Counted from the stretch's first letter, positions 40,768 to 52,151 are shown. The stretch: 64,000 bases of DNA from Chamaelirium japonicum (GCA_947650365.1 OX393550.1:71098478-71162477); one strand, 5' to 3'. A program made the numbers and translations. The notes: generated from the sequence alone by a model not told the origin.

Positions 40768-43695
40768 GTGACATTCTTTCCTGGTGGATGTGTTTTTCAG
40801 GACCTGATTTCGAGGACTTTTGGCACGGGCCGTGAGAAGGATGGGCTGTACTTGCTGGATCGACCGCTTGTTCCTCCTGCTGCTGCTGTTGTTTTGCCTA
40901 TTGCCTCTACCGCTTCTCCTGCTCGCGTTTCTCCCTCCACGACTGGTGCTCTGTGGCATGCTCGGTTTGGTCATGTCAGTCCCCTCACTATGGCTTCTGT
41001 CTGTCCTGAGTCTTCCTTTACTTCTTCTTTTCGTTGTGATGTGTGCGAACTTTGTAAACACACGTAGTTCTTATTCTCCATCTCTTAGTCGGCCATTTGC
41101 TGCTTTTGAGTTAGTTTACTCTGATGTCTGGGGCCCGGCTCCCACGGCCGCCTATGATGGTTTTTGTTACTATGTTACCTTTATTGATGATTATTCTCGT
41201 TGTTGTTGGGTTTTATCTTCTGAAGCGCAAGTCTGAAGTGTTTTCTATGTACTGTCACTTTTCTGCAATGGTTCAGTCTCAGTATGGCGCTCGCATACAT
41301 GTTCTTCGTTCTGACAATGGTGGTGAATATACTTCTTGTTCTTTTACTTCTTATCTTGCAACACAGGGCACTCTTTATCAGTTTTCGTGTCCCTATACAC
41401 CTGAGCAAAACGGTGTGGCGGAACGTAAGCATCGTCATCTTTTGAATATTGTCCGATGTATTCTTCACGGGATGTCGGTTCCTAAGTCTTTTTAGACCTC
41501 TGCTCTGCTTACTGCTGCTTATTTGATTAACCGAACTCCTTCACGTTCTCTTAATTGCAACACTCCATTTCATATGCTTCATCCTACCATGCCTCTTTTT
41601 CCCATTCCTTTGCGTGTTTTTGGCTGTGTGTGTTTTGTCCAAGATCGTCGTCCTTCTTGGTCAAAACTTGATGACAAGTTTATTCGGTGTCTTTCTTGGA
41701 TACTCCTCTGGGGTCAAAGGTTATCGTTGTTTTGACCCCCAATCATGTCGCGTTTACCATTCTATGGATGTTACTTTTCATGAGGACGAATCCTTCTTTC
41801 TAATTCGGTCTCCCCCGTTGTCTGTTCCTGTGCCATCTACGGCTGCTCAGCTTATGCCTGTCTTTCCTATCACCGGTATGTTGCCTCCTCGCCCACCTAT
41901 TACGCAAACATATCACAGGCGGTCGCACCAAGCTCCAGTTGTCCCGTCTAGCCCTCTCACTGTGCCAGAGCCTCCTTCGACGTCAGGTGCCCCTCCTTCC
42001 TCTATCCCTCCTGCTTCTTCCGATGACATGCCTATTGCTCTTCGCAAGGGCCAGCGTACTTGTATCACTAATCACCCTTTGGCGAGTGTTGTCTCTTATC
42101 AGGGCCTTTCCCATGCATACCATGCTTATCTAACTGCCACAGACTATATTCGCATTCCTCGTTCTACTACTGAGGCTCTACGTGATCCTGAGTGGGTCAA
42201 AGCTATGGATGCTGAGATGTCTGCCTTGCGCCAGAATGGAACTTGGGCTTTGGTTCCTCTTCCCCCTGGAAAGCGTACTGTGGGCTGTAAGTGGGTCTAC
42301 ACTGTAAAGTATCGTACTGATGGTTCTCTTGAATGTTACAAAGCCAGGCTTGTAGCTCGAGGTTTTACGCAGACTGCTGATGAGTTTGGTGCTACCTTTG
42401 CTCCTGTTGCCAAGTTGACCAGTGTTCGTTTACTGCTTTCTCTTGCTGCTAGCCACTCTTGGCCCCTTCATCAGCTTGATATCAAGAATGCCTTTCTTTA
42501 TGGTAATCTGGATGAGGAGATATATATGGACCCCCCTCCCAGGTATCGTCTTCAGGGGGAGTATTCGGGCCGGGTTTGTCGCTTGCTCAAGTCACTTTAC
42601 GGCTTGAAACAATCTCCCAGGGCTTGGTTTGAGCGTTTTAGTACTGTGATTCTTCGTATCGGTTTTACTCGATGTTATGCTGATCCTACTTGCTTTATTA
42701 AGATTACTGCTGATGGCCGACGTGCTATTGTTCTGGTATATATTGATGATATTATTCTTACAAGGGATGATGCAGCTGAGATTACTGCTATCAAGAATAC
42801 TCTTCAGACTGCCTTCGAAGTAAAGGATCTTGGTCCTCTTCGTTACTTTCTGGGAATTGAGATCGCTCGTTCTCGCCAGGGTATCTCTATCTCTCAGTGG
42901 AAGTATACACTTGATCTTCTGCATGATACTGGTCTTCTTGGGTGTCGACCGGCTCGTACACCGATGGATGCTAATCATCGTTTACATGCAGAATCCGGCG
43001 ATCTTCTTTCTGATCCAAGTACCTATCAGCATCTTGTTGGTCGCTTGATTTATCTAACTCATACTCGACCTGATATCAGTTTTGCGGTTAGTGTGGTGAG
43101 TCAGTTTATGCATGCTCCCTGCACATCCCATATGGCAGCTGCAATTCGAATTCTACGTTATCTTAAAGCTGTTCCTGGCCTTGGCCTTTTTTATCGGGTT
43201 CAGGATGGCTTCGAGTTGTCCTGTTATACTGATTCGGATTATGCGGGTTCCCTTTCCGATCGTCGCTCTACTTCTAGCGTCTGCACATTTTATGGTGAGC
43301 ATCTCATTTCATGGAGGAGTAAAAAGCAGCATGTTGTCTCTCGATCTTCTGCTGAGGCTGAGTATCGTGCTATGGCACATGGGACCACCGAATTGATTTG
43401 GTTACATTCTCTTTTATCAGAGCTTGGATTTCCTACGTCCGGTTGTTTGACTCTTTTCTGTGATAATCAGTCAGCAATTATGCTTGCTTCTGATTCTGTT
43501 CTTCATGAGCGAACCAAGCATATTGAGGTTGATATTCACTTCCTCCGGGATCATGTTCGGTCTGGTACCATTACTCCAGTATTCATTCCATCTGCTGACC
43601 AGATTGCTGATGCATTTACCAAGGCTATTGGACCTACTCGTCTTCTTACTACTGTTTCCAAGCTGGGAATGTCTGATGTCTTTGCTCCAGCTTGA
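40768..43695 (+). pseudogene. Copia integrase, RT and RNase H, frameshifted
   Basis: Continues from 25577 with FFPGGCVFQD, then the pre-integrase zinc region (HARFGHV, CDVCELC), integrase core (VYSDVWGPAP, RSDNGGEYTS, PEQNGVAERKHRH), reverse transcriptase (CKWVYTVKY, LDIKNAFLYG, active site YIDDIILT near 42750) and RNase H (YTDSDYAGS, CDNQSA, HERTKHIEVD, ADAFTK), ending at a stop at 43693-43695. Frame shifts occur near 41060, 41210 and 41690, and a stop lies at 41493-41495 in integrase. The RT-RNase H part from about 41745 is one uninterrupted frame. Confidence 0.9.
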
Positions 43696-43702
43696 GGGGG
43701 GG
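43691..43702 (+). other. Polypurine tract of the copia
   Basis: CTTGAGGGGGGG immediately before the 3' LTR, the plus-strand priming site. It overlaps the end of pol. Confidence 0.75.
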
Positions 43703-43848
43703 TATTGGAGAGAGTTTGTCCTTATTAGTAATTAGTTTGTCCTTATTAGTAATATTATTTTCGTTGAGGACTTATTTGTAATTCTGATAATTTGGTTTAT
43801 TATAAAAGGGCGTTAGGGTTTCTTAACACCCTAACGCGAGTTCGTTCA
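43703..43848 (+). repeat. 3' LTR of the nested-host copia
   Basis: 146 bp, equal in length to the 5' LTR, with about five substitutions relative to it. Followed by the GAGAC duplication and the rest of the solo LTR. Confidence 0.92.
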
Positions 43849-43853
43849 GAGAC

Positions 43854-44005
43854 GCGGATCAAAGGAACCCTCCAGAAGATCTCTCTCACAATCTCCTGAT
43901 CAAATCTTCGCCGCACTCTGCTCACCACCCCCAAGTCTCCAGGTCCCGGTCTCTGTAATCCTCGTGTGCGAAATAAAGACGACCCGAATCTTTTCTGCGC
44001 ATACA
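43854..44005 (+). repeat. Solo LTR of the 2.5-kb family, right part
   Basis: GCGGATCAAAGG...CTGCGCATACA continues exactly from 23360 once the copia and its GAGAC duplication are removed. It corresponds to the first 150 bp or so of the LTRs at 25578 and 58262 read in reverse. Confidence 0.85.
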
Positions 44006-44036
44006 GATGTATATACGACTAAACATATGACTAACA
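44006..44036 (-). repeat. Right segment of the old copia LTR
   Basis: GATGTATATACGACTAAACATATGACTAACA. The GATGT start is the probable second copy of the solo LTR's target duplication, and the final TAACA fits the copia LTR terminus that pairs with TGTTACG at 19661. Confidence 0.4.
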
Positions 44037-44489
44037 TGAAAGAAACATAGAAAGTTGTAGTGGCAGGGGAGGTAGCTCTACGAATGATTTTTAAAGCTAA
44101 ACGTGAATTGATGGAAAAAAGTTTGAGTGGTGAAATGATAATGTATAATGCTTGATAGATCATTCAGGAATTTGCTTCACCTTATGGACTTGGTCATATT
44201 GTCCATGAGTCCCTTTTGTTTTTCCACATGTTATCTCTTTTGTTGAATGATTAAATTCCTTTTTAATGCATTGTTCCTGAACATTTTGACAACAAATTAG
44301 GTTCTAAAACTATTTATTTTGGTATGATCATATTTGTTCGCATGTAATTAAGTGTCGGTCATATCAAATGGGTAGCTTATTAAATGCTAAAGCATCTACA
44401 GAAATTTCTTAAAACTGAATGTTCTTCCATATTACTGGAGTTCTATTCTTCTATGGCATCTGATATGGTTATTTGGTGGTTTCCTTTAG
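44037..44489 (+). other. End of the 31.7-kb phototropin intron
   Basis: AT-rich, no element recognised. Ends with a pyrimidine-rich GGTTTCCTTTAG acceptor. Confidence 0.6.
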
Positions 44490-44574
44490 TGTACATTTGG
44501 TGGAACTACAAGGTACAGGAGAAGTTTACGCTATGAAGGCAATGGACAAATCTGTAATGTTGAATCGTAATAAG
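44490..44574 (+). CDS. PHOT2: Phototropin kinase-domain exon with the AMK lysine
   Basis: This 85-nt exon lies between TTTCCTTTAG and GTTTTC. It supplies the third base of the split Ser codon and then encodes VHLVELQGTGEVY, AMKAMDKSVM and LNRNK. The Lys in AMK is the expected ATP-anchoring lysine of the kinase. Reading across the junction gives an uninterrupted GCGDTGSVHLVEL, the phototropin signature. The next expected exon (beginning near HRACIERE in the family) is not found before 45015 or in the fragments farther right, so it probably lies beyond 64000. No stop or frameshift is present, so the gene appears intact here despite the 31.7-kb intron. Confidence 0.88.
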
Positions 44575-45015
44575 GTTTTCTGTTGAAGAATTTATCGAAT
44601 TTTGTCAAAATTTATTATGTTATTTACAGCTGTAATAAAGAGTATGCTTATGCATGTGATGAAAAGTCTTTGAGCATATATGGAGTGAGTGGTTTTGTTA
44701 TATTGCATTTAAATTACTTTTCCTAACTAATCACATCAAATGAATTATGCTTCTGGTGTAACTGTGTAAACAAGTCTGAAGTCTTCAAACTAAGCTATTG
44801 CATCATCTGTGATTAACCTTAATTCTGCGAGAATAAAGAAAAGTAAATATTTAGTTGATTATGTTTATTAAACATATCCATGTTAACAGAGAATTAAAAT
44901 ATAATAATGCTTTAAAGTGAATACGCCGAGAGTGACAAAATGCTTACTAGAGTTATATAATTTTCGGTAAGGTTGACTAAAGCTTTATACTTGAAAGTAT
45001 TAGATATATGTAGGT
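44575..45015 (+). other. Start of the next phototropin intron
   Basis: Begins GTTTTCTG, AT-rich. No further phototropin exon is found before the copia LTR at 45016. Confidence 0.6.
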
Positions 45016-45145
45016 TGTTAGGGGATGACGGCTAGGGTTTGGAGAGAATGGAATAGCACTTCATTGAGGGACTAAGCCTATATATATGTACAACATAAGA
45101 CCCGACCCGACTGCACATAAGACTCGACCCATCTATACATTAACA
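45016..45145 (-). repeat. 3' LTR of the copia at 45 kb
   Basis: 130 bp, TGTTAATGTATAG...CCCCTAACA on the minus strand. Same family as the LTRs at 50842-50982 and 63232-63370. The adjoining polypurine tract GAGTTTGAGGGGGAG (minus) is at 45146-45160. Confidence 0.8.
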
Positions 45146-47355
45146 CTCCCCCTCAAACTCATGGTGGACCATGTACCGAGAGTTCGCTGATAAAATGCCG
45201 GAAGAGACAATTGTCAGGGGCTTCGTAAGGAAGTCAGTAATCTGCTCCATCGAGTGAATGAATGGCAAGGAGATGGTGTGGGCGAGAAACTTCTGGTGAA
45301 CACAAGGACAGTCAACCTCGATATGTTTTGTGCGCTCATGAAAGATCGGGTTGCTAGAAATCTGAAAAGCACTATGGTTATCGCAAAAGAGAGGAGTGGG
45401 CTCAGAGATCACTACTCTCAGGTCTAGAAGGAGGTGACGTAATTAGACAATCTCTTCGGTGGTGGAAGCCATAGCCCTGTATTCGGCTTCAGTGCTGGAG
45501 CGAGCAATAGACTCCTGTTTCTTACTACACCAAGAAATAAGGGAGTCACCAAGGAACACACAGTAGCTGCTGGTAAAACGGTGAGTAGCAACATCTCCTG
45601 CCCAGTCTGCATCGGAGTAGGCACACAGCATCAGCGGAGAGGTGGAAGGAAAACGCAACGAACAGGTGATGGTGCCCCGTAGATAGCGAATGATCCGAAT
45701 GGCCGCTACATTGTGAACAAAGCGAGGAGCCTGAACAAACTGACTTACAATGCCAATAGCATGGGTAATAACTGGCCTAGTCAGAGTGAGATAAACTAGC
45801 ATCCCAAATAACCTCTGATATCTGGAGATATCCTAGAGAGGCTCATCATCTATAGAGGGGAGCTTCAAGTTAAGCTCTATGGGTGTGTCAGCAGTGTGAC
45901 GGTCAGTGATAGCAGCATCGGCAAGGATGTCGGAGATGTACTTCTGCTAGGAGATCAACAATCCACGAGCTAACCGGGCAATCTCAAGGCCAAGAAAGTA
46001 GCGAAGAGGGTCCAGATTCTTCATCTTGAACTGACTCTTGAGGTGACACTGAAGGGACGCTATGGTGGCACTGTCATCCCTGGTGATGATCATATCATCC
46101 ACATACAGAAGCAGAACAACAAGACCCTGACTAGAGGATTAGGTGAACAGGGCATAGTCGGAGTGTCTCTCTACAAATCCAGCGGCTAGAACTGCACTAC
46201 GAAATCACTCAAACCAGGCACGAGAGGCCTACTTGAGCCCATAGATTGCTTGGCACAGACGACAGACATGCCCTGAAGAAGTAGAGACACCCGGTGGAGG
46301 AGCCATGTACACCTCTGAGAGGTCACCATGTATAATGCATTAGTCACGTCCATCTGATAGAGACGTCACCCTCCAGCCGCTGCCACAACTAAGAGTGTGT
46401 GAATGGTGGTCATCCGAGCAACTGGAGCAAACGTCTCCTCGTAGTCAATCCCATACTCTTAGGAGAAGCCACAAGCAACAAGGCAAGCCTTGTGCCGCTC
46501 AATGGAACCGTCAGGTCGAGTCTTGGCCTTAAAGATCCATTTGCAGCTGACAGGCACCACGCCTGAGGGACAAGAAACCAGATCCCAAGTCTGAGTTTGC
46601 TGAAAGGCCTCAAGCTCCACTGCCATGGCCTGTCGCCACTCCGGGTACAAAACTGCCTCACGGGCTCCCGGTGGGAGTGGAGAGCAATAAGAAAGGCCTG
46701 GTATGACGGAGAATAGGAGACATCGGTTGAATGTCCAGTCAGAAGAGGCAGAGGTAAAAGCAAAGTAGCCAAAGCTGTCAGGAGAGTAGTCATATCTGTC
46801 AGGAGGGTGATGTTTGCACGCAAGGTAGCGTCGAACAGGGCCAGGATCTACAACCGGAGAGGGGAGAGTAACTGCAGGCGAAGGAGTACCAGTGGAGACA
46901 ATCTCGGTAGGAGGAACTATGGAGCGTTGAACGTAAACACGCGTGACAGGTGGTGGATAAGGTGAGTGAGATAGGGAAGGTGGGGGAGACACAGTAGGTG
47001 GGGGTGGAAGAGGCGGGGGAGGTGAGGCGAGGAGGGTCCTGACGATGGCAGGGGAGGCTCAACCGGGAAAGGCACAGCCGTAGTTGTGGGAGCATGATAC
47101 AGAGGTAGGAAGGGGATGGTGAGAGGTGGTGGAGGCGTAGAGGGTGACGTAGGCAGTGAGGGAAGATCCCAGGGCTTAGTGGAAAAGTACGGGACATCCT
47201 CAACAAAGAAGACGTGACGAGAGACATGGATCCGGCGAGCCAACGGATCGTAGCACCGATAGCCCTTGTGCTCCCGACTGAGCCCTAAGTAGAAATACCT
47301 AATAGACCTAGTAGAGAGTTTGGTACGCTCATGGGGAGGGAGGAGGACGGAGGTC
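45146..47355 (-). pseudogene. Copia RNase H, RT and integrase C-terminus
   Basis: RNase H at about 45140-45800 (CDNHSAFQI, HERTKHIEVD, CAYSDADWAGD), then RT fragments to about 46560 (CKWIFKAKTRPDGSIERHKA) and an integrase tail at 46800-47355 (PPHERTKLSTRSIRYFYLGL, REHKGYRCYDPLARR). Several stops and frame changes. No functional product. Confidence 0.8.
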
Positions 47356-50300
47356 ATAAAGATCGAAACCCGGAGCGAGTTGAACGGGCGGGTCGAGAAA
47401 GAAAAGAGTAGATAGGAATGCGATCCACTGTAAAGTCAAAAAGAGTAATCAAGATTGTTTACAGAGCTTAATAGCTCTGACAGAACCAGGAAATACCTCG
47501 AGCACACGTAATGTAGCCATAGATAATCAAGTGAACACAGGTTGCTGACGAATTGGCTTCTGAGAGATCTCGCCACAACGTGCCTTTTATAACGACAGTT
47601 TCGTCATGAGAGTTTTGATTGAGGAAGCATAAATGGAGGGATAGATAAAGCATAAAGTGATCCTATTGGTCTTCGTCATGCAGACTTGATGGCACTGCCC
47701 CAGCTATATGGACCGCGAAAGAGAATCTTCAAAATTCGTCTTCCTCGGTGATAGACCAAGAGTGCATAAGGAAGCATCTCAAGATTAGGATGCCGGCCAA
47801 AATGGATTTTTATGTTATGGTCGCCCCCCGACTGACGGTCTTTACGCAGAAGTCTTTCCTTATATATAGGAGACCTCGTCCCAAAGTCAACTGAATCAAT
47901 GGACCTTGTTGCCAAGCACTGGGCTTTTCATGATATAAAAACTATCATGTCTGATGCTCAAAACTAAGTGTTGTAATCCACATATCCCCATTTGCTCAAT
48001 CTACCAGCTTTGTGAGTCTCCCTGACAGAACTGGTCGAGTCACGACCGGCTGCTTCATTTCCTTTTTGAGGGCTCTTGGTTTATGTCCTAAATGTTTCAC
48101 GTTTCTGGATTGAGCCGTTATTATGGACACGAGAGCCCCTATAACTATTGATAGTTCCCTCGGGGGAAAGGAGGGCAAACCCAGAGATCACCCGCATTAA
48201 TGAAGGTGACAAAATAGAGTGCACCATAATTTAAGGGCCCTGAGAGTAAACTTCGGAAATAAATATGATGATACCGCTAGTTTTCCTTATCAGGACGCTC
48301 AAGATAATCAGTCTGCTTCAAACGGGCTTAGTAGGCTCGAACCTACAATAAACGGCCATAGCTAGCACGGAAGATCCAGACTTTAGTACGACTGACTCTC
48401 CAGCCGGTCCTTCGGCCACTAGCCCTAAACCATACTTAAAAACTCTCTTTTCCTACAAACTCAAAGCCTGGATTTGGCTAAAAGGGCCTATTATTTGCAT
48501 TCTCCGACGATCGACGAGTGTGATCGCAAAAAGTCAGAATTATAGAAATGAGTTCAAAGGGAAGATAAAATCTGTTGATAAATGAATCCCAATTTGTTGA
48601 ACGTTAATTATTAGGTCCTGTTCTAGAATATGGTTTGATCTTGTAGTCCAAAGAATTATGTACCATGATGTATCTGTAATAGTAGTAATTAGTGAAAAAA
48701 GAATACTTATACAAACCAGTGAAGTGGCCCCATCTCCAACGGTCGCTGTCCAATCAACTAATTCCATTGTTGTATACTCTTGCTTATGAGTTATGCCACT
48801 AGAATAGATAGATTAATAGGAAGATTGAACATCTGTCACAATCCCCGGAGAGATAGTTCTCTACTCCTGTGGGTTCAATAAAGTTATTAAAAGAGACATC
48901 TTACAGATCTTAAATTTAAAGGGCTTTAGTTTAGCCTCCACGGAACTTTCTCGATTCCAATGAAACTTATCCTTTTGAAGTTGACGTAACAAACTACCGC
49001 CCACTACATCAGAGACTAACGAAGAGGAGCAATCCACTAAGAACAATTTTTTTAGTTGGAGCCTTAGGTGGTTCTCGAAAAAAGATAGCGAAAAAACTGT
49101 TGAGTAAGGGCAGCAAGTGATTGAGTTCAGAAAAGAACTTCCAAATGGAATGATGGTCAATCACCTGACTGCAGTCGGCTTTAGTGACTCCTTTCGTAAA
49201 CTTCAGTCGCAGATCCGCTTTCCAGGGCAAGTGAGGCTCCCTCAACAGCAAACCCGGACTGAGGATTAGGGCTATCCCTTTTAGGTCAGGATGCCAAGAT
49301 GAATGGTATTCTATCTTGCTGCTAGGGCAGAGCTAAGAAGATAGAGATTTCGACAGACAGCCCTTGAATGTTGTTTCATTCACCACGCGGCGGAATCCTA
49401 ATCTTTATTTTCATGGAATGGGACAGTCATTTGTCTTTGCTCTCCTAGGCGCTGGGCGCTCCCGTGGTTTGCAAGAAGGAAAAAGGACTACCGAACCATA
49501 AAAAGGATGCTACAATGTTATAAATTCTCAACTTAACACGCCAAAGTACCAGCACAACTGTTTATCTTTCTACTGTTTCTTTCTGTCGGTTGATAGTGAA
49601 CCATCTCTCAAGAAACAATGCGTAATTTTCACAGTAGTTGGACGCAATTCTAAAGAGGACGATGATGGAAAAAACGACGGCTCGAGTTAAATGAAGCTTA
49701 AAGTCTCCATTTTTGAAAAGGAACCTACTACGTGCGTAGAAAACTTATTGATGGCACCATCTCATGACTTTTCTTTACCCTTCAACGATGAGATGAGTAA
49801 CAGCTGCTTTAGAAGCTCCTCGGAATAACATCTGGAAATCCTCCGGCAAGCGAAGCATCACGTCAAAACCTCTTTCCTTGATATGACAAGGCTATGGTGA
49901 GGCGTCTTGCTGTCTGGTGTCTTGTTTCTTCCTGTTCGTCCATTCGGGACGGGACAGGGCAGAAATGTTTCCTTCGCTTCCATGCCCCATTCAAACTCAT
50001 TTTCTTACTCAAATACCAGTTACTGAAGGTAGCTTAGATCTCTCTGGAACGGGTAAAGACTCTAGTAGGCTTCTGGGGACCTACAAATATCACTGTTTTG
50101 ATGACCTGCCCGAAGTAGCATCAATAGATTAAATTCTTCTAGCTAAGGCCGGGAGTCGAGGGACACAACCATTCTAGATTCCATACAATGACACTGTAAA
50201 AGTAAAAAAAAATTGAAAAGGGATGTAGCGCTGCAGAAGCGTATTAGCAGATGCTAAATTTGATTTATCGGGCAAAGTCTATTGGAGATGGAAAAAGCAG

Positions 50301-50722
50301 AATATTTGATGGAAGAATAGGAGATCCTTTCAAACAACCACCCGATAGGAGCAGTAAAGAGAGAACTACAGAAAAGTATACCCCAAAAACCCAAAAGGAA
50401 TTTCTTTATTCTGCAATAAAGAGATTCCATGAATGTTTCTTTATCTCTAAAGATGGGCGCGAGCTTTTTGTACGTCGAAATCTCCCGCTCTTTGAGGATT
50501 CCTCTGCGTTGCATCGAGATTGGAGGGTTGATCCATCTATCAGTGAAATCTTGCTTCCATCATCGCATGACCCGTCTCTTTGGCAGATCAAAGAGTCTTC
50601 CTTCGGTGCCTGGGCATTCCCTTAAGATGAGAACTAGACAGGTGAGCTTCACCTGAAATCCTCTGCAGAGTTAGTTAATTCCTTCCAATTCTAGAGGACA
50701 CTTTTGCCCAAAAGGAAAGGTC
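47356..50722. other. 3.4-kb insertion of unknown, possibly organellar, origin
   Basis: It interrupts a copia integrase between FGC and SVLLPPHER, flanked by a possible AGGTC duplication (47351-47355 and 50718-50722). It has no LTRs, terminal inverted repeats or transposon protein. Base composition is more balanced than the surrounding intron and open frames are short. Two small frames stand out: 48540-48767 on the minus strand ([15 protein letters not shown]) and 50251-50625 on the plus strand (SIGDGKSRIFDGRIGDPF, reminiscent of plastid rpoB from memory). The texture suggests organelle DNA transferred to the nucleus, but this is an impression. Confidence 0.4.
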
Positions 50723-50802
50723 GACTACGTGCACCCAAAGGTACAAAGAAGAGAATAGTCAGGTGATGTAGAGTTAAGTCGCTCATAAGGGATAGCGCCT
50801 AC
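50723..50802 (-). pseudogene. Copia integrase fragment beyond the insertion
   Basis: Reads AIPYERLNSTSPDYSLLCTF then GC on the minus strand, the conserved block preceding the HER(N/T)KLS motif found at 47300-47355. It establishes that the intervening DNA is an insertion. Confidence 0.75.
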
Positions 50803-50841
50803 TCTGATACCAACTTGAGCATGTCTTCTTCGATTGACGAT

Positions 50842-50982
50842 TGTTAATGTATATATAGATGGGTCGGGTTTACTGTACAGTCGGGTCGGGTTGTATAGTG
50901 ATACATGTACATATATTGGGCTTGAGTCCCTTAATGGAATGCATTCTATTCCTCTCCAAATCCTAGTCGTCATCTCCTAACA
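50842..50982 (+). repeat. Solo copia LTR
   Basis: 141 bp, TGTTAATGTATATATAG...CTCCTAACA in plus orientation, homologous to 45016-45145 but inverted relative to it. Flanked by ACGAT (50837-50841) and ATGAT (50983-50987), a one-mismatch duplication. No primer site or polypurine tract of its own orientation is adjacent. Confidence 0.65.
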
Positions 50983-51480
50983 ATGATAAAGGGAGGATGC
51001 AACGATCCTCTCTCAAGAATTCTCGCGAATCTCACAAGACTCAATAACTTTGAGAATAATAATTACTTCATTAGAAAATATGAAAAGCTGGATGCCATTA
51101 CATGCTAGTAGTGGGCCTTTATATAGGGCTCAGCTGAGTACTAAGAAGGAAATAAAATAAAATTTTAATGATATTCCATAAGAGCCTTTGATGAATCTGG
51201 TCCAATTTGTCGTCTTGGTGCAGGATCACGTGGATACCGATTTTTTGCCATTAACATCTTTCTTTTTTGAGATCGGATGGCCTTCCTTCTAAGTTGTTGT
51301 AGCTGCCATCTTTAGGAGGAAGGCATGATGGCTTACCTCTTTTGGAGAAGTGTGAACTGGTTGTAGGTGCCTCTTTTGGAGAAAACGTTGGTTGGTTGTA
51401 GCTGCCTCTTTTGGAGAAGCGTGGGCTGGTTGTAGCTACCTCTTTTGGAGAGGCCTGATCTCCTGCATCACAGCCCAACT
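50983..51480. other. Non-coding sequence with short tandem repeats
   Basis: Unassigned, AT-rich up to 51250. At 51290-51455 a phrase of about 40 bp (GGTTGTAGCTGCCTCTTTTGGAGAA) repeats four to five times with variation. A TTTATATAGGG TATA-like block at 51118 hints at an old LTR. Confidence 0.5.
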
Positions 51481-51720
51481 CTTTGACCCGTCCGCGGATC
51501 CTGCATAGAACAAAAAGAAGTAAAGGTAACGGTCAGGCCCGAGTCACAAAAAGAACTAACAGATATTAAATTTATGTTTAAATGGGGAGCATGGTGAACA
51601 CGAGGCAAGGTTAGGCAACCAGTGGGATCGGAAGCAGAGGTGATACATCCATACTGCGAAATAGGGACGAGAGCTCCATCAGCAGTGCCTCATATCAGAG
51701 ATCATTGTTTGCAACCTTCA
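51481..51720 (-). pseudogene. Copia protease-region fragment
   Basis: The minus strand reads NLISVSSFCDSGLTVTFTSF and then CSMQDPRTGQ, the segment just after the copia protease. It is an isolated piece with no attached LTR. Confidence 0.65.
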
Positions 51721-52147
51721 CTAACCTCTCACCACAGAGACCACCAGTAGGTCCTCCGCGAGGGTGTTCTGGGCCCTGCCACTGCACTACTACAATAGTC
51801 TCTTCTTGGATCTGCATGACGATGTCGCTACTCACTTCCGCGACTCAAAGCATCGTAGCTTCCTTTCCTCGAGCCTCCTGAAGGCAACTGTGCGGCCTGG
51901 ACACTGTGGCCACTCGTCGAGTCTCTCCGCCCCTCCGCTTTGAGGGTGTCCTCGGTCCTGCCCTTCACCTTACCCTACCAGTGCTGCTTGTACCTCTGCA
52001 ACTCCTACTGGCACTACAGCTACTCCTCCCCCAAACCGACTTCAACGACTCGAGCAGCATCAACCAATTTTCAAAAGCCTGAAACTTGGACTCGACTCGA
52101 AAGTCCATCGAGACGAGTAACTCGAAGACTCGACTCGGACAACTCCG

Positions 52148-52151
<4 letters not shown>

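Larger units (their letters stand above)
23361..43848 (+). mobile_element. Ty1/copia element with TA...CA ends, split by a nested gypsy element
   Basis: 146-bp LTRs lie at 23361-23506 and 43703-43848, with a perfect target duplication GAGAC (23356-23360 and 43849-43853), a Met-tRNA primer site at 23507 and a polypurine tract at 43691. After subtracting the 15.2-kb insert and its GTGAC duplication the element is about 5.3 kb. The LTRs differ at about 5 of 146 positions, so it is older than the insert. LTR ends are TATTGG...GTTCA rather than TG...CA. It sits inside the solo LTR and carries frameshifts and a stop in pol. Confidence 0.93.
45016..50811 (-). mobile_element. Minus-strand copia element with a 3.4-kb insertion
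   Basis: 3' LTR at 45016-45145, polypurine tract at 45146-45160, then RNase H, RT and the integrase C-terminus up to 47355. The integrase sequence resumes at 50723-50802 (PYERLNSTSPDYS, FGC), so 47356-50722 is an insertion. At 50803-50813 a TTGGTATCAGAG primer-site sequence lies directly next to the integrase fragment, meaning gag, protease and most of integrase are deleted. No 5' LTR in the right orientation is attached. Confidence 0.75.

Noticed and set aside
50251-50625. Small frame with SIGDGKSRIFDGRIGDPF as a functional gene.
   Set aside because: Only a short phrase recalls plastid rpoB, the rest matches nothing recalled, and it sits within an insertion in a dead transposon. Reported only as part of that insertion.
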